From: Rhinatrema bivittatum
Taxonomy: Eukaryota > Chordata > Amphibia > Gymnophiona > Rhinatrematidae
NCBI RefSeq assembly: GCF_901001135.1
Contig: NC_042617.1
Span: 496,476,735-496,540,734 of the forward strand
DNA: 64,000 nt
Direction of reading: 5' to 3'
Position numbers and translations under genes: made by a program
In this document: in pieces, positions 1 through 10,845 of the stretch
How positions within the stretch are numbered: the first letter of the stretch is position 1
How the letters are laid out: each line of letters begins with the position of its first letter
The notes under the pieces: generated by a model
Seen by the model: only the letters and a program-made list of their open reading frames with translations
Told to the model about the DNA's origin: nothing
Database searches by the model: none

Positions 1-388
1 TAAATAAAAATTTAAACCCCTCACCCTCCTTAATCCCCCCACAAGACTTACCAAAACTCCCTGGTGGTCCAGCGGGGAGTCAGGAAGCCATCCCTGTATT
101 CCTTTGCGAGGAGCACGTCACGTCGGCGTCACGTCGGAGTGACGCGGACGTCACGTGCTTCTCCGCGCCTCCGCTCCGGGACCCCCGTTGGACCCAACCG
201 GAACTTTTGGCCAGCTTGGGGGGGGGTCAGGAGGCCCCCCCAAGCTGGCCAAAAGTTCCGCGGAGAAGCACGTGACGTCCGCGTCACTCCGACTTGACGC
301 CGACATAACATGCTTCTCCGCGCCTCCGCTCCCGGACCCCCGCTGGACCCAACCGGAACTTTTGGCCAGCTTGGGGGGGCCTCCTGAT
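1..388. mobile_element. hAT-type foldback MITE fragment, cut by the window edge
   Basis: GC-rich palindromic DNA built from CCAAGCTGGCCAAAAGTTCC-like blocks in both orientations (around 201-260 and 345-380) and paired ACGTGACGTCCGCGTCAC blocks. The same building blocks (ACTTTTGGCCAGCTTGGGGG, CCCCCGCTGGACC) recur in the complete MITEs at 26097-27197 and 50102-50933. Neither terminal inverted repeat is visible, so the family is assigned by internal similarity only. It carries no gene; the reading frames here only mirror the palindrome. Confidence 0.55.
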
Positions 389-889
389 AATTTAATGTTG
401 TTTATACAAATTAACAATCATATATGTTTGCTGCTTTGAAAAGTTATGATTCTCCCGAATGAATGTTAAGAGTTGAAGTGGTTTTGTTAAAGAATTTTTT
501 GAGATCAGTAATATGTGTGTGTATATATATAATTTTTACCTATTTGCTGTCTCTTAATCATGTTTTTTTGATTGAGCATAAATCTTAATTGATACAGTGA
601 CATTTTTTCCTTTTTTTAATTCACAAGGTAGTTTCTATACTGTCCTGTAGTGATGAGCATACATTATTAGTTTCATGATGCTATACACTGTCATACTGCA
701 TATGTTTGTGCTAATGATAATTAATATAATTATAAATATATTTTAATATTATGTATTTTTTAAGGATATGATTACATTAGGTTTGAGTAAGCACAATATT
801 CAATTTGCTGTTGAGAATATGAAGTCAACCTAATCATATATAAGAATTTATAATATATGATTGTTAATTTGTATAAACAACATTAAATT
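389..889. repeat. 37-bp perfect inverted repeat flanking AT-rich DNA
   Basis: Bases 389-425 are the exact reverse complement of 853-889, 427 bases apart. The sequence between is AT-rich with no recognisable gene. The left arm begins exactly where the GC-rich MITE fragment ends. This could be the terminal repeats of a small unclassified element or an inverted duplication; no target duplication was found. Confidence 0.7.
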
Positions 890-1276
890 GTGTTTTTTGT
901 TTAGTTTTATTGCAACAATCAATACACAGATTGGTATATTGACTCTTACTGTGGTGAGAGTATGTTTACAGCATAAAGGTAATTATTCCTGTTTTTTTAC
1001 CATTATATACGATTTGCTGGTTTGCATAAGTATGAGAAATTGATAAGCACATCTTTAAGATTTTGCTAGATAATATAAAAATGTTTGGTTATGCATGTCA
1101 TGAATGGATGCTTTTACATTTTTATGATGGTTCATTTTATGAAAAATGTTAAATATAGAAATAAGTATTTCTTTATGCTTTTTGCAAAAAGTGTTTTTTA
1201 TGATATAGATTTTGGGTTACCAGAAGTGTTTTAAAAATCCTTTTATAAAAAATATTGATTGTTTTTTAACTTTTTT
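890..1276. other. AT-rich interval without recognised features
   Basis: No recognisable domain, repeat family or RNA gene was seen. The short open frames lack any family resemblance. Confidence 0.5.
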
Positions 1277-1322
1277 AGCCCCTGATGCAGCCTTGTTGGC
1301 GAAACTCAGTTCGAGTCGGGCA
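1277..1322 (+). ncRNA. degraded hammerhead-ribozyme-like motif
   Basis: The order is that of a type I hammerhead. Stem I is GCCC (1278-1281) with GGGC (1318-1321). The core is CTGATGC (1282-1288). Stem II is GCC (1290-1292) with GGC (1298-1300). GAAA is at 1301-1304. Stem III is CTC/GAG (1305-1307 and 1313-1315), followed by a GTC cleavage triplet ending at 1317. The last core base, normally A in CUGANGA, is C here, so cleavage is probably lost. Such motifs occur in Penelope-like elements and retrozymes. A better copy lies at 13583-13629. Confidence 0.5.
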
Positions 1323-1502
1323 CCTCTAATAAAATCTTCCACGGTGTAAGGTAGTCCCTTTGTTGTTTTTTGCCTGAAACGGTCAGTACAGCTCATCATT
1401 CTCGGCCTTCCCTGGCTGCAACTACACTCCCCACAGTTTGATTGGGAGTCACTCCAGCTCACCGAGTAGGGTTCTCGGTGCCAGAAACATTGCCTATAGT
1501 GG

Positions 1503-2186
1503 GTGTCCCTGCCCGTGCCAGTCTTAATGACCTTGACTCTTCCTGGGCTACCTATGCTCTACGTTGACTACCAAGATGACTTCTCGAAGCAACAAGGCAA
1601 CATTTTACCACCTCTTTGGAAATTGAACTGCCCGATCGAGCTGTTACCGGGCACCACACCTCTCAAGGAGAGGACCTATCCACTTTCGCTCCCCGTGACC
1701 CAGGCCATGTCAGAGTACATCAAAGAAAACCTAGCTAAAGGATTCATCAGGCCTTCAATGTCTCCTGCTAGTGCCGGGTTCTTTTTCATAAAAAAGAAGG
1801 ACGGCTCCTTTAGGCTGTGCATCGACTACTGCGATCTGAATGCTGTTACTTGCAAGGACTGGTACCCGCTTCTGCTTATTAGCGAGTTATTCGATCGGCT
1901 CCAGCAGGCCCGGATCTTTACCAAATTGGACCTCCGTGGGGCCTATAATCTGGTCAGTATCCAACCTGAAGACATCTGGAAAACAGCTTTCAATATGCGA
2001 GATGGGCACTATGAGTACATTGTGATGCCCTTCGGGCTGTGTAATGCCCCTGCCATCTTCCAGAGAATGATGAACGAGATCTTCCAAGATCTACTCTACT
2101 CCACCGTCGTAGTCTACCTCGATGATATCCTGATTTTCTCACAAGACCTGGAATCCCACCGAGACCTTGTCCAGATAGTTCTCTAA
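1503..2186 (+). pseudogene. Ty3/gypsy-type reverse transcriptase fragment
   Basis: The 227-residue frame is the core of an LTR-retrotransposon reverse transcriptase, which copies element RNA into DNA. It shows the pre-palm IELLPGTTPLKERTYPLS, the fingers GFFFIKKKDGSFRLCIDY, motif A FTKLDLRGAYNLV, motif B IVMPFGLCNAPAIFQRMMN and the catalytic motif YLDDILIFS (Y205-L-D207-D208). Normal Ty3/gypsy pol has protease before it and RNase H and integrase after it. None of these is visible, and the frame stops at 2186, just after the catalytic motif. No LTRs, primer-binding site or polypurine tract were found nearby. The few charged-residue losses and missing neighbours mark it as a relic. The family assignment is firm; the precise lineage is not resolved. 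Confidence 0.85.
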
Positions 2187-2344
2187 TGCCTAGGTGGGCT
2201 GAGCTGCAGGAAAAGCCTGGCATGGAATCTTTTAATTTGCTAGCACAGCCAAGAGTTGAGCCATCACAGAAGTGACTGGTGCAGCCTGGAGAAGAGACAT
2301 CAAAGGAGCTTGCATGGCCTGGAGCAAAGTTGAATGAGCTGTAG

Positions 2345-2620
2345 CAACTGGAACTGGTTTCACTTGTGCAAGAACTGGAGTTGTGAAGATGGCCAGCACG
2401 GGATTAGCTTCATCCAGAGTCACCTGGCCAGCTGGTGCTACATTAGCTAAAACCAGAATGGCCTGGATGGATGATGCTGGTCTAGTTGAAGCCAGAATGG
2501 CCTGGATGGTTAATACTGGATCTGCTGGAGTCGAATTTGCCTTGATGGCTAGCATTGGACTTGCTGGAGCTAGAGTAGCCTGGATGGCTGGCACTGGATT
2601 AGCTCAAGCCAGGGATGCAT
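2345..2620. repeat. ~39-bp degenerate minisatellite
   Basis: A CCTGGATGG-like block recurs near 2462, 2500, 2540 (CCTTGATGG) and 2579, and weaker copies precede it back to about 2345. Period is 38-40 bp, a multiple of three, so the antisense strand stays open as an Ala/Pro-rich repeat frame with no known domain. It lies just downstream of the gypsy fragment. I regard it as a minisatellite, not a gene. Confidence 0.6.
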
Positions 2621-3086
2621 AGATAGCAGATGCTAGATTCATTGCATTTGCTGGCACAGCCTGGAATGGAGTCAATAGTACACATACTGAGGCTGCTGGA
2701 ACAGTTGGAATAACTGGTGCATGGACTGAGACTGTTGGGACCACCTCAAATGGAATCTTTGGCTTTGCTGCACAACCTGGAATGCAGTCATTGGGTGTGT
2801 TAATGCAGCATGGAATAGAGTCTCTGCATTTTCTGGAGCAGACCCACATACGTCTGTTGCTGTTGGCTGAGAGCCCATTCTGTAAAACTGACAACCAGCA
2901 TCATGCATGACCGTGGCCATGTGTTCTTCATTCCTCCATAGATGATGACCATAACCTAAATGCCTAGTCAAATAATCACTTTGTTGCTGAGTTCCACACA
3001 GACCTTTGTATAGAGCCACTGGCATCAGAAAGGAACCCACAATAATTGTTTTTTGTTCATTTTTTCTAAAAATGGTAAATATGGTT

Positions 3087-3088
<2 letters not shown>
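2621..3088. other. interval without recognised gene
   Basis: Open frames exist on the minus strand (to 122 codons) but are compositionally repetitive (Gln/Ser/Phe rich) and match no family I recognise. Confidence 0.4.

Positions 3089-3152
<64 letters not shown>
3089..3152. repeat. (TA)n microsatellite
   Basis: About 32 uninterrupted TA dinucleotides. Confidence 0.97.
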
Positions 3153-3155
<3 letters not shown>

Positions 3156-3255
3156 AACTGGGTCAGTCTCTTTTTGCTGAAAGATAGGGAGCTGCATCAG
3201 AATTCCAAGGAGCACTTTTCATTAACCTGGTCTCTGGTTAAGTCTGGTCCAAACT

Positions 3256-3821
3256 TTCAGCGAGGCGCCGGAACCCTCGCTGAACGACCTCCTGCAGTCG
3301 ATCTCCTGCCGGCGCCATTTTCCGTACGGAAAACGATTCGCGGCGGGAAATCGCTCCCTGACCCCCGCTGGACCTCCAGGAACTTTTGGCCAGCTTGGGG
3401 GGGGGCCTCCTGACCCCCACAAGACTTGCCAAAAGTCCAGCGGGGGTCCGGAAGGACCTCCTGCCGTGGAATCGTGTTGGTCTATGGCCGCCGCCATTTT
3501 CGGCGCCATTTTGGAAAATGGCGCCGGCTGAAGACAACAAGATTCAATAGCAGGAGCCCGTTCCGGACCGCTGCCGTTCCGGACCGCCGCTGGACACCCA
3601 GGTTATTTAAGTCATTTGGGGGGGGTTCGGGAGGGTGGGGGATTTAATTTAAAGGGTCGGGGGTGGGTTTTAGGGGGTTTTAGTGTGCCGGCTCACGATT
3701 CTAACGATTTATAACGATAAATAGTTAGAATCTCTATTGTATTGTGTTCCATAACGGTTTAAGACGATATTAAAATTATCGGACGATAATTTTAATCGTC
3801 GAAAAACGATTCACATCCCTA
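3256..3821. mobile_element. right half of a palindromic hAT MITE (family A)
   Basis: Matches the right half of the complete element at 26097-27197, starting near that element's palindrome centre. It contains the same blocks: the CTGCAGTCGATCTCC region, AAAATGGCGCC, and a stem around 3761-3800 with ATTAAAATTATCGGACGAT. It ends ACGATTCACATCCCTA at 3821, the reverse complement of a TAGGGATGTG terminus. The left half is missing. The following 8 bases are GTTGTTTT, but no left copy remains to confirm a target duplication. Confidence 0.8.
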
Positions 3822-3997
3822 GTTGTTTTAGTGTTCCGGTTTTCCCGCCCTCCCCCTTCCCCTCCTCCTTCCCCTGATTTACGATTTTTGACGATAAATC
3901 GGGGGAATTCCTATTGTATATTGCCTCTAACGATTTTTGAAGATTTAAAATATATCGGATGATATTTTAAATCGTCAAAAAACGATTCACATCCCTA
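3822..3997. mobile_element. right end of a second hAT MITE subfamily (family B)
   Basis: Reverse-complement relative of 7628-7850 (GATTTACGATTTTTGACGATAAATCGGGGG block, quoted in part). Ends AACGATTCACATCCCTA at 3997, followed by CCATCCAG. It abuts the family A right half directly. This suggests that A inserted into B and that the shared left side was later lost. Confidence 0.7.
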
Positions 3998-5025
3998 CCA
4001 TCCAGTGAATCCAGCCTTTCCCAAAGAGCTAAGGTAACATACAAATGTCAAGTTCACATCTGACCTTGACATAGAAGGTTCTCTTTCTCCCAACATAAAT
4101 TACCTACCCTTGAGGAACTTAGATGGGAAAGTGACAGAAGAGATAGCCTCCAAGAAAGAACATCTTTTATGTTGCTTTAGGATACAGCCAATGTATAACA
4201 TGTACTTCACTTTCCTTTCTTCAGAAAACTTCAGATCTATTATTCCCAACAGCATAACTTCTAATACCCCACAAATAGTACTCAAAGATTTCCCATGCTA
4301 ATAATATATTCCCCTGAGCAGAAAGGATGAACTAAAAGCTGTGGCATTATACAAGGGTTACTTTCTAGCTTTATATGTGTAGAACAGCCAGTCCTGGAAT
4401 GTTGTGAGACTTGTCCCAAAGACCTGTCCTGTATGGTGGATCAAGAAATGACTACAAACTGGGTTTTAGTTGATACTGTATGCATACAGATAGGTAGACA
4501 CCTGTCTATTAAGCTTTTTTTTTAATTTATTAATTTTTCATTTCAAAAGTATGACATTCTTACTAACTGAAAATAGGAACATATTATCCTGTAACCATTA
4601 CAAAAGAAATATATAAATTTAACAGATCTTTAACAATGACATATGTTCCTCCCTTAGACAAAACAAATAATGGAGGCAAATATATGGGAGATACTATTAT
4701 AGTAAACATTAATTGCAATTTAAACAAAGGTAATTGGCTTAAGATTGCCAACAAACTTATTATCTTTCTTAATCCCATTCAGTATTAAGTAGGAGATATT
4801 ACTGTAATTATTCTAGAGTTTACAAATGATTTAAGTTGTTCAGGATAATAAAATACAAAACAATCTTTCTGTTGCTTTTCAATACATTTGTAATACATTT
4901 GCAATACATTTGTAATACATTAGCACAAACGAATATCCTAAAGAAATTACTTGCCCCCTAAGTAACAAAAACTCCCTTCTTGTTTGTTGCATAGCTCGAG
5001 AGAAATCTGGGTGTATTCTAATTAA
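3998..5025. other. unique-looking AT-rich DNA, no gene seen
   Basis: No domain-bearing frame. There is a short run of AATACATTTG-type units at about 4880-4925. Nothing else is supported. Confidence 0.5.
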
Positions 5026-6059
5026 TAGAGATGAGCTTCATTTTTCTGGCTTGGGTCAGGTTTTGGTTCGGGTGCTTCGTGGGAAAACTCGTTTTCCCAT
5101 GGATCATTTTTCACCAACACGAATCAGAAAAAAAACCCACACCAACCCTTTACATTTACTTTTTTATAACGCCCCCCACCACCATCCCGATCCCTAACCC
5201 AAGACTTACTAAAAGTCCCTTGTGGTCCAGCAGGGTCCCACGAGCGATATCTCGCTCCATGCCATCCGGCTGTCGGGCCTGCTATGACATATTACAGGGG
5301 CTGCCATTGGTCAGCCCCTGTAATATGCTCCTACCATGCACTCGGACCTTCAGCTGCCAGTATTCAAAATGGCGCTGATAGCCTTGTCCTTATGATGTCA
5401 CAGGGGCTTCTGGTGCCATTGGTCAGCTCCTGTCACATGGTAGGAGCAACGGCCGGCCGGTGCCATCTTGTGCTCTCCGGACCCACGCTGGACCACCAGG
5501 GACTTTTGTCAAGTCTTGGCATGTGACCGGTTCCATTGGTCAGCCCGTGTCACATGTTCCTACCATGTGACAGTTGCCATTTTGAATACTGGAAACTGAC
5601 GGCCCGAGTGCTCCGGACCCCCGCTGGACTACCAGGGACTTTTGGCAAGTCTTAGGAGGGACTCCTGACCTCCCCAAGACTTTCCAAAAGTCAGCCCCTG
5701 TCACATGCTCCTACCATGTGACAGGGGCTGACCAATGGCACCAGTGGCCCTTATGACATCGTAAGGGCAAGGTTATCGGTGCCATTTTGAGTCATAGCAG
5801 GCCTGATGGCATGGAGGGAGAGATCGCTTGCAGGACCCCGCTGGACCACCAGGGAATTTTAGTAAGTCTTGGGGAGGGATCGAGATGGTGGGGGGGGGGG
5901 GGGGGGGGTGTAAAAAAGTAAAATTGAAGGGTTGGGGTGGTTTTTTGGGTTTTTTTTTAAATAAATGTGCCCCTCCCCAGCACTAACACAAAAAACAAAT
6001 TTTCCCCGAAGCTTCGGGAAAATCCGTTTCGTGGTTCAGGTCCCCCCGAACCACAACGA
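5026..6059. mobile_element. hAT MITE (family D), right terminus not seen
   Basis: Begins TAGAGATGAGCTTC at 5026, preceded by CTAATTAA as candidate 8-bp duplication. The next 60 bases mirror the right end of the complete element at 55647-56241 (GGTTCGGGTGCTTCGTGGG against a Cccgatcc/agcaccc arm). The interior has paired blocks around CATGTGACAGGGGCTGACC and CACATGCTCCTACCATGTG in both orientations, shared with 15093-15882 and 44019-44318. No CACATCCCTA-type right end or second CTAATTAA appears near 6060, so it is truncated or diverged there. Confidence 0.7.
5890..5908. repeat. run of 19 consecutive G
   Basis: Homopolymer within the MITE interior. Its length may be unstable or misassembled. 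Confidence 0.95.
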
Positions 6060-7250
6060 ATTAGGCCTGGTACTCCAGCTAGGCCGGTAGATGATGGTGG
6101 AAGAGGCCAAGGATGATGTGGGCCTCCCTCGGCCAGGAAAGACTGGCCAGTCTGTGTCTCTGCATCCCTACCACTGTGGTCCAAATGGTGAGGAGGCCCA
6201 ACTGGGATTGGGAAAGGGTGCTGTGGCCATGTGTGCATCCTGCTCCTCCCCAGCAGTGGCAGCTGCATTGGTGGAGTGTGGGGCTGGGTTGTCACTGGCC
6301 TCCTCTAGCTCCTCCTGCTCCTCCTCCTCCTCTGGCATAGAGCTGTCATCTGTGAAGAGAACAGCAATAGTAAGTCTTGTGCTTCCATTCTGTTAGAGGG
6401 TATTGCTTTAGTTAGGCGGTATAGGGTAAGGGAAAAGCTCGTAGGTTTGACGCTATGACATCCTATATGTGGTGCCTAACTGATAAAAAATGTTTTTTAA
6501 ATTCAGAATACCTATTTCAGCTGGCTGTTGTTTGATGCTGCCTTGCATGTGCAATGGACTGTATAACTCTGTGACAGGATTTGAAGTGATGGGTAGTGGT
6601 CTACATAGCAAGGTATCTAAGGCCATGAGGCTGTACATTCCAGTTGTGTTGGATAGGGCCCATATAATTTGTATGTAAAGAAATGTTAGAGTGGTTGTGA
6701 AGAACCTGAAGATTTCCCAGCTAGGCTAGAGGGGACCTTTCAATAAATACCTCATAACAGCACTGCTTCTGACACTTAGAGCACTCTAAATGTAAGTATA
6801 TGTGAATAAGGATTTTTGTAATCTAAAAGCTGAGGCAGGGTTACGCAGAGCAGTAGGCCCATGTGTGTGTGTGTATGTGTGTGTGTGTGCCAATAGAAAC
6901 AGGACTTATACGACCCTGTGATTATGGTCTTGATGGCTAGAGAAATAACGTAACCTTCAGCCCCAGTTCACTGAGCCCGCAGCCGGGCAACCACCGGGCC
7001 ATCTTCTTTAGGTCCTCAATCTATAGGAGAAACAGAATGACAACATTGAGTGTGCACTATTACTGTAATAGTGACTTCTATAATGGTCTATCATCATATA
7101 ACCTACTGATGTCTGAAGTGGGTAGTATGGTTCTTTGTACTCCATTACTGTACATAGAAGTGCTGCAATGGCATCTGCAGCAAAAGTATACCTTCACAGG
7201 ATGTCTGCATGAAAGGCCCTAACAAAGTATGACATTGGCTATATTTAAAC
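6060..7250. other. interval without recognised gene
   Basis: Contains a plus-strand frame (6091-6396) ending in a Ser-rich stretch encoded by a CTCCTCCTC run, and a (TG)n tract near 6862-6890. Neither strand shows a family I recognise. Bases 7251-7261 (TAGGGTTGTGC) resemble a hAT terminus, but no partner end with a target duplication was found. Confidence 0.4.
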
Positions 7251-7627
7251 TAGGGTTGTGCAAGGCAAAATAAAATTGTTTGCTTTCATGTAAAGAAACC
7301 AAATTAAGCAATACAACCCCCCTCACAAAAATGGCCAAAAAACAAAAGTGAAGCCTCCCTCCCACCTACCCGGAAAAATGACAGGTCAAGGATCCTCCCC
7401 TGTCCCCACTTACCCGGTCTGGTAGGGATTCGCCGGAAGGACAAGGCTGAAGCCTTGGACTTGCGTAGAGCAACACCTCGGCCTAGGTCGGGTCCTGCCA
7501 CCAAGATCTTGACTGGACCCAGGCCCAATTCCATGACCTGACCCAGAGGATGGGTCCCAATGCAGCGACTTCAGCCAGAGCCCAGCTCGCTCCAACACTA
7601 TGACCAAAGCTGGAGGCCAGTTCCCGA

Positions 7628-7900
7628 TAGGGATGTGAATCGTTTTTTGATGATTTAAAATATCATCCAATATATTTTAAATCGTCAAAAATCGTTAGAA
7701 GCGCGATACAATAGGAATTCCCCCGATTTATCGTCAAAAATCGTAAATCGGGGGAAGGGGGAGGGCGGAAAAACCGGCACACTAAAACAACCCTAAAACC
7801 CACCCCGACCCTTTAAAATAAATCCCCCACCCTCCCGAACCCCCCCAAAATGCCTTAAATTACCTGGGGTCCAGAGGGAGGTGTGATCTTTTACTCTCGG
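7628..7900. mobile_element. left end of a hAT MITE (family B)
   Basis: Starts TAGGGATGTGAATCGTTTT at 7628, preceded by GTTCCCGA. It continues with a stem-forming TTTAAAATATC / GATATTTTAAA-like pair and an AATCGGGGG block, the mirror image of 3822-3997. Similarity fades after about 7870. The following DNA to about 8049 may belong to another old element ending GAATGCTCATCTCA. The right end is not identified. Confidence 0.7.
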
Positions 7901-8049
7901 GCCTGCGGTGCGTGTCGGGACTCAGCTTAGGCTGAGTTTTGTTTCATTTGGGGGAGGGGAGCTGATTCAATTTGGGGCCCTCCAAAGAAACAGATTCAGC
8001 CTTATTTGTCACATTTTGTAGTTTTGTTTTAAGTGAATGCTCATCTCAT

Positions 8050-8132
8050 TAAGGCCAGAATTAGCCAAAATATAGCACCAGAGTAAATATGTTTGCCTGT
8101 ATGAATTTATATATATTGAAATATGCTTTTTA

Positions 8133-8179
<47 letters not shown>

Positions 8180-8250
8180 TTTTTATATATATATAACATT
8201 ATACAGACAAGCATATTTACTCTGGTGCTATATTTTGGTCAGTTCTGGCA
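8050..8250. repeat. ~200-bp palindrome with a TA-repeat centre
   Basis: CCAAAATATAGCACCAGAGT (from 8065) returns in reverse complement near 8218-8237. The arms extend to about 8052 and 8250 with a few mismatches, around (TA)n at 8139-8177. A cruciform-prone foldback or TA-target MITE is possible; no transposase relation is established. Confidence 0.75.
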
Positions 8251-8560
8251 CCCTAGTACCACCCCATGTACTACATACTTCCTCAGACCCTAGTGCCTCC
8301 CTATGCAATATATACATGCCCTTAAAGCCCCCATGAACTTCATGCCCTCTCCAACCCCTAGTGCCTCCCTAGTGCCCCCATGCACTATATAATCCCAGCC
8401 CCTAGTGCCCTCTAAATACTAAATACCTGACTTTAGAGTCCCTCATGCATTACACACCCCTTAGCCCCAGTACCCCCCATGCACATGCCCTGCATACCCC
8501 CAGCCACTAGGCCCCACCATGCTATACATACCCAGCCCCAGCCCCTACTGCCCCTCACAG
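8251..8560. repeat. imperfect CCCTAGTGCCCCCATGCACTA-type tandem repeat
   Basis: Motifs like CCCTAGTGCC, CCCCATGCACTA and CATACCC recur about every 50 bases with strong degeneracy. No coding potential is recognised. Confidence 0.55.
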
Positions 8561-8589
8561 GTACTCTTTACATCTCTTAATGACTGTCA

Positions 8590-10160
8590 CTCTTTCAACA
8601 GTCAATGTCCATGTAATTTTCTAGCATTTGTTGTTTTATGTTAGATTGTACACATTTTTGAAAAGCCATGTTTCAGCTTGCGTTTGAAGCTCTTTCTTTC
8701 AGTGATCAGACATAACAACTCAGGTGGAGAGTTCCTTAGCTTGGGGCCCACTATAGAAAACATTTATTCTCTTATTTGTGTCAGATGTGTTCTCCGCGGT
8801 GTAGGTACAGTTAATAGTCCTTTGTTTTATGATGTTAATGTTCGCAAGGGCTGTGTATGGTTGGAGATTCACACCTAATAAGCAGGAGTTTCTGTCATTG
8901 ATTATGTTGAAAATTACTGTTAGTACTTTGTAGTAGATTCTTGATTGAACTGGCAGCCAGTGTAGATCTGTGGGGTGATGTGGTCAATTTTCCTTGTCCC
9001 CAATAGAAGTCTAGCTGAGGCATTTTGTAGCAGATGAAATAGTTTTAATAGTCCTGAAGGTAGTCCTAGTAATAGTGAGTTGCAGTAATCAATATTTGAA
9101 AATACTAGTGTTTGTAGAACAGTTTGGAAGTTCTGGAATGTTAGTAAAGGTTTTAACCTATGCAGGATTCATAGCTTGGAGTAACCTGTTTTAATTAGTT
9201 TGTTTATGTACCTTTTCATAGTAATATTTTCATCGATCTGTATTCCTAATGTCTGTACTTGTTCAGAGGGTATAATGTGAAAAATACCTAAGTCTAGGGA
9301 AGGCGGTTTTACTATAGTGTTGTTTCTCCTTAGACATACGATTTCAGAGTTTTTTTTGTGTTTAGTGTTAGTTTAAGCTGAGATAACGTTTGCTGTATTG
9401 CTTTCATGTATGTTGAGAGTGTTGATGTATTTTCAATTGATTTGATTATAGGAATGTAGAACTGTACGTCATCAGCATATAAGAAGATGCTGATTCCTAG
9501 TTCTGCAAGTAGTTTACATAGAGGAAGCATAGAAATATTGAAAAGAGTAGCTGAGAGTGCAGAGCCTTGAGGGACACCTGCATCGATTGGGAATGTGTCA
9601 GATAAGTGGTTGCCCAGTTTGACTTGACATGCCCTATGAGCTAGGAAGGAGGAGAACCATTTGAATACACTTCTGTCTATTCCAATTTCTTTCAACTGAT
9701 GGCATAGCAGGGTGTAGTCAACCATGTTGAATGCGGCTGTTACGTCCATTAGTACCAAGATGTAGGCTTCATCATTGTCGAATCCGTGTAGCACAGGATA
9801 TATTAAGTATATGAGTAGGGATTCTGTTGATCTGTCTTTTCTGAATCCAAATTGGTTTGGGTATAGGATATCATTGTCTTCTAAGTGATTTTCCAGTTGC
9901 ATTAATACTGCTTTTTCTAGCACTTTTGCAATAAAAGGTAAGTTGAATATTGGTCTATAATTGTCTCAATCATCAATTCTGCCTGTTTTATCTTTTAGAA
10001 TTGGTTTGATCACAGCTTGTTTTGCTCCATGTGGGACAAGACCTTCTGAGTGTGAGTGGTTGATTATGGTTGCGATTGTAGGAGTTGTTACGCTATGTAC
10101 TGTTTTCAGGGAACTTATTGGAATTGGGTCTAGTGGGAGGATATGTATGAATGTAACTTA
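8590..10160 (-). mobile_element. L2-like LINE fragment, antisense
   Basis: Carries the reverse transcriptase described at 9330-9955. The lower-coordinate side (8660-9300) encodes, in broken frames, the C-terminal region typical of L2-like LINEs; it parallels the better preserved copies at 20477-21615 and 56690-58184. Upstream conserved RT sequence continues to about 10140 in broken frames. The A-rich 3' tail expected near 8590 is not obvious. Confidence 0.75.
9330..9955 (-). pseudogene. L2-like LINE reverse transcriptase
   Basis: The open stretch of 197 residues is the central domain of a non-LTR (jockey-superfamily, L2-like) reverse transcriptase, which primes cDNA on nicked target DNA. Visible blocks in order are PNQFGFRKDRSTESLL (fingers), LVLMDVTAAFNMVDY (motif A), GVPQGSALSATLFNI (motif B) and the catalytic YADD (complement of 9468-9479), then LKLTLNTKKT. 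Motif A has N where F-D is usual (AAFNMVD), and the frame ends after the LNTKKT block. Sequence beyond 9923 on the upstream side continues the family (NYRPIFNLPFIAKVLEKA-like), but a stop near 9955 breaks the frame. No endonuclease domain is left, so this is a 5'-truncated, decayed copy. Confidence 0.85.
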
Positions 10161-10307
10161 ATCCACAGTGAGCAGAGATATTCTCATGGGGAGGGATTTG
10201 CAAATACATGCATGCTTTTACTTTTCAAAGATACGCATATACATTTTCCCAGAAACAACTCTGTGCACAAATTAGCAGATATAATTCAGAGCAGGTAATT
10301 TAATTAT

Positions 10308-10845
10308 GAGAACATAAGAACATAATTAATTGCCATGCTGGGTCAGACCAAGGGTCCATCAAGCCCAGCATCCTGTTTCCAACAGAGGCCAAATCAGGCC
10401 ACAAGAACCTGGTAAATACCCAAACACCAAGAGGATCCCATACTACTGATGCAATTAATAGCAGTGGCTATTCCCTAAGTAAACTTCATTAATAGCAGTT
10501 AATGGACTTCTTCTCTAAGAACTTATCCAAACCTTTTTTGAACCTAGCTACACTAACTGCACTGACCACATCCTCTGGCAACAAATTCCAGAGCTTTATT
10601 GTGCGTTGAGTGAAAAAGAATTTTCTCTGATTATTCTTAAATGTGCTACTTGCTAACTTCATGGAATTCCCCCTAGTCCTTCCGAAAGTGTAAATAACTG
10701 ATTCACATCTACTCGTTCAAGACCTCTCATGATCTTAAAGACCTCTATCATATCCCCCTCAGCTGTCTCTTCTCCAAGCTGAACAGCCCTAACCTCTTCA
10801 GCCTTTCCTCATAGGGGAGCTGTTCCATCCCATACTTTCCTTTGA
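10308..10845 (-). mobile_element. CR1-like LINE 3' end, antisense
   Basis: Reverse complement of the last ~540 bases of the plus-strand CR1-like elements ending at 30820 and 36700. It includes the GAACATAAGAACATAA tail, the CATGCTGGGTCAGACCAAGG block and the C-terminal ORF2 segment (antisense of the WNLLPENVVRA, KFFFTQRT and RGDMIEVFKIM region). Truncated at about 10845. Confidence 0.88.

Noticed and set aside
3006..3413. Frame with a long Ile-Tyr repeat
   Set aside because: Translation of the (TA)n microsatellite joined to MITE sequence.
6091..6396. Possible small gene with Ser-rich C-terminus
   Set aside because: The Ser run comes from a CTCCTCCTC tract, and there is no family match or conserved start context.
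7251..8049. Possible hAT element from TAGGGTTGTGC to GCTCATCTCA enclosing the family B fragment
   Set aside because: Ends match poorly and the 8 bases on each side (ATTTAAAC, TTAAGGCC) differ.
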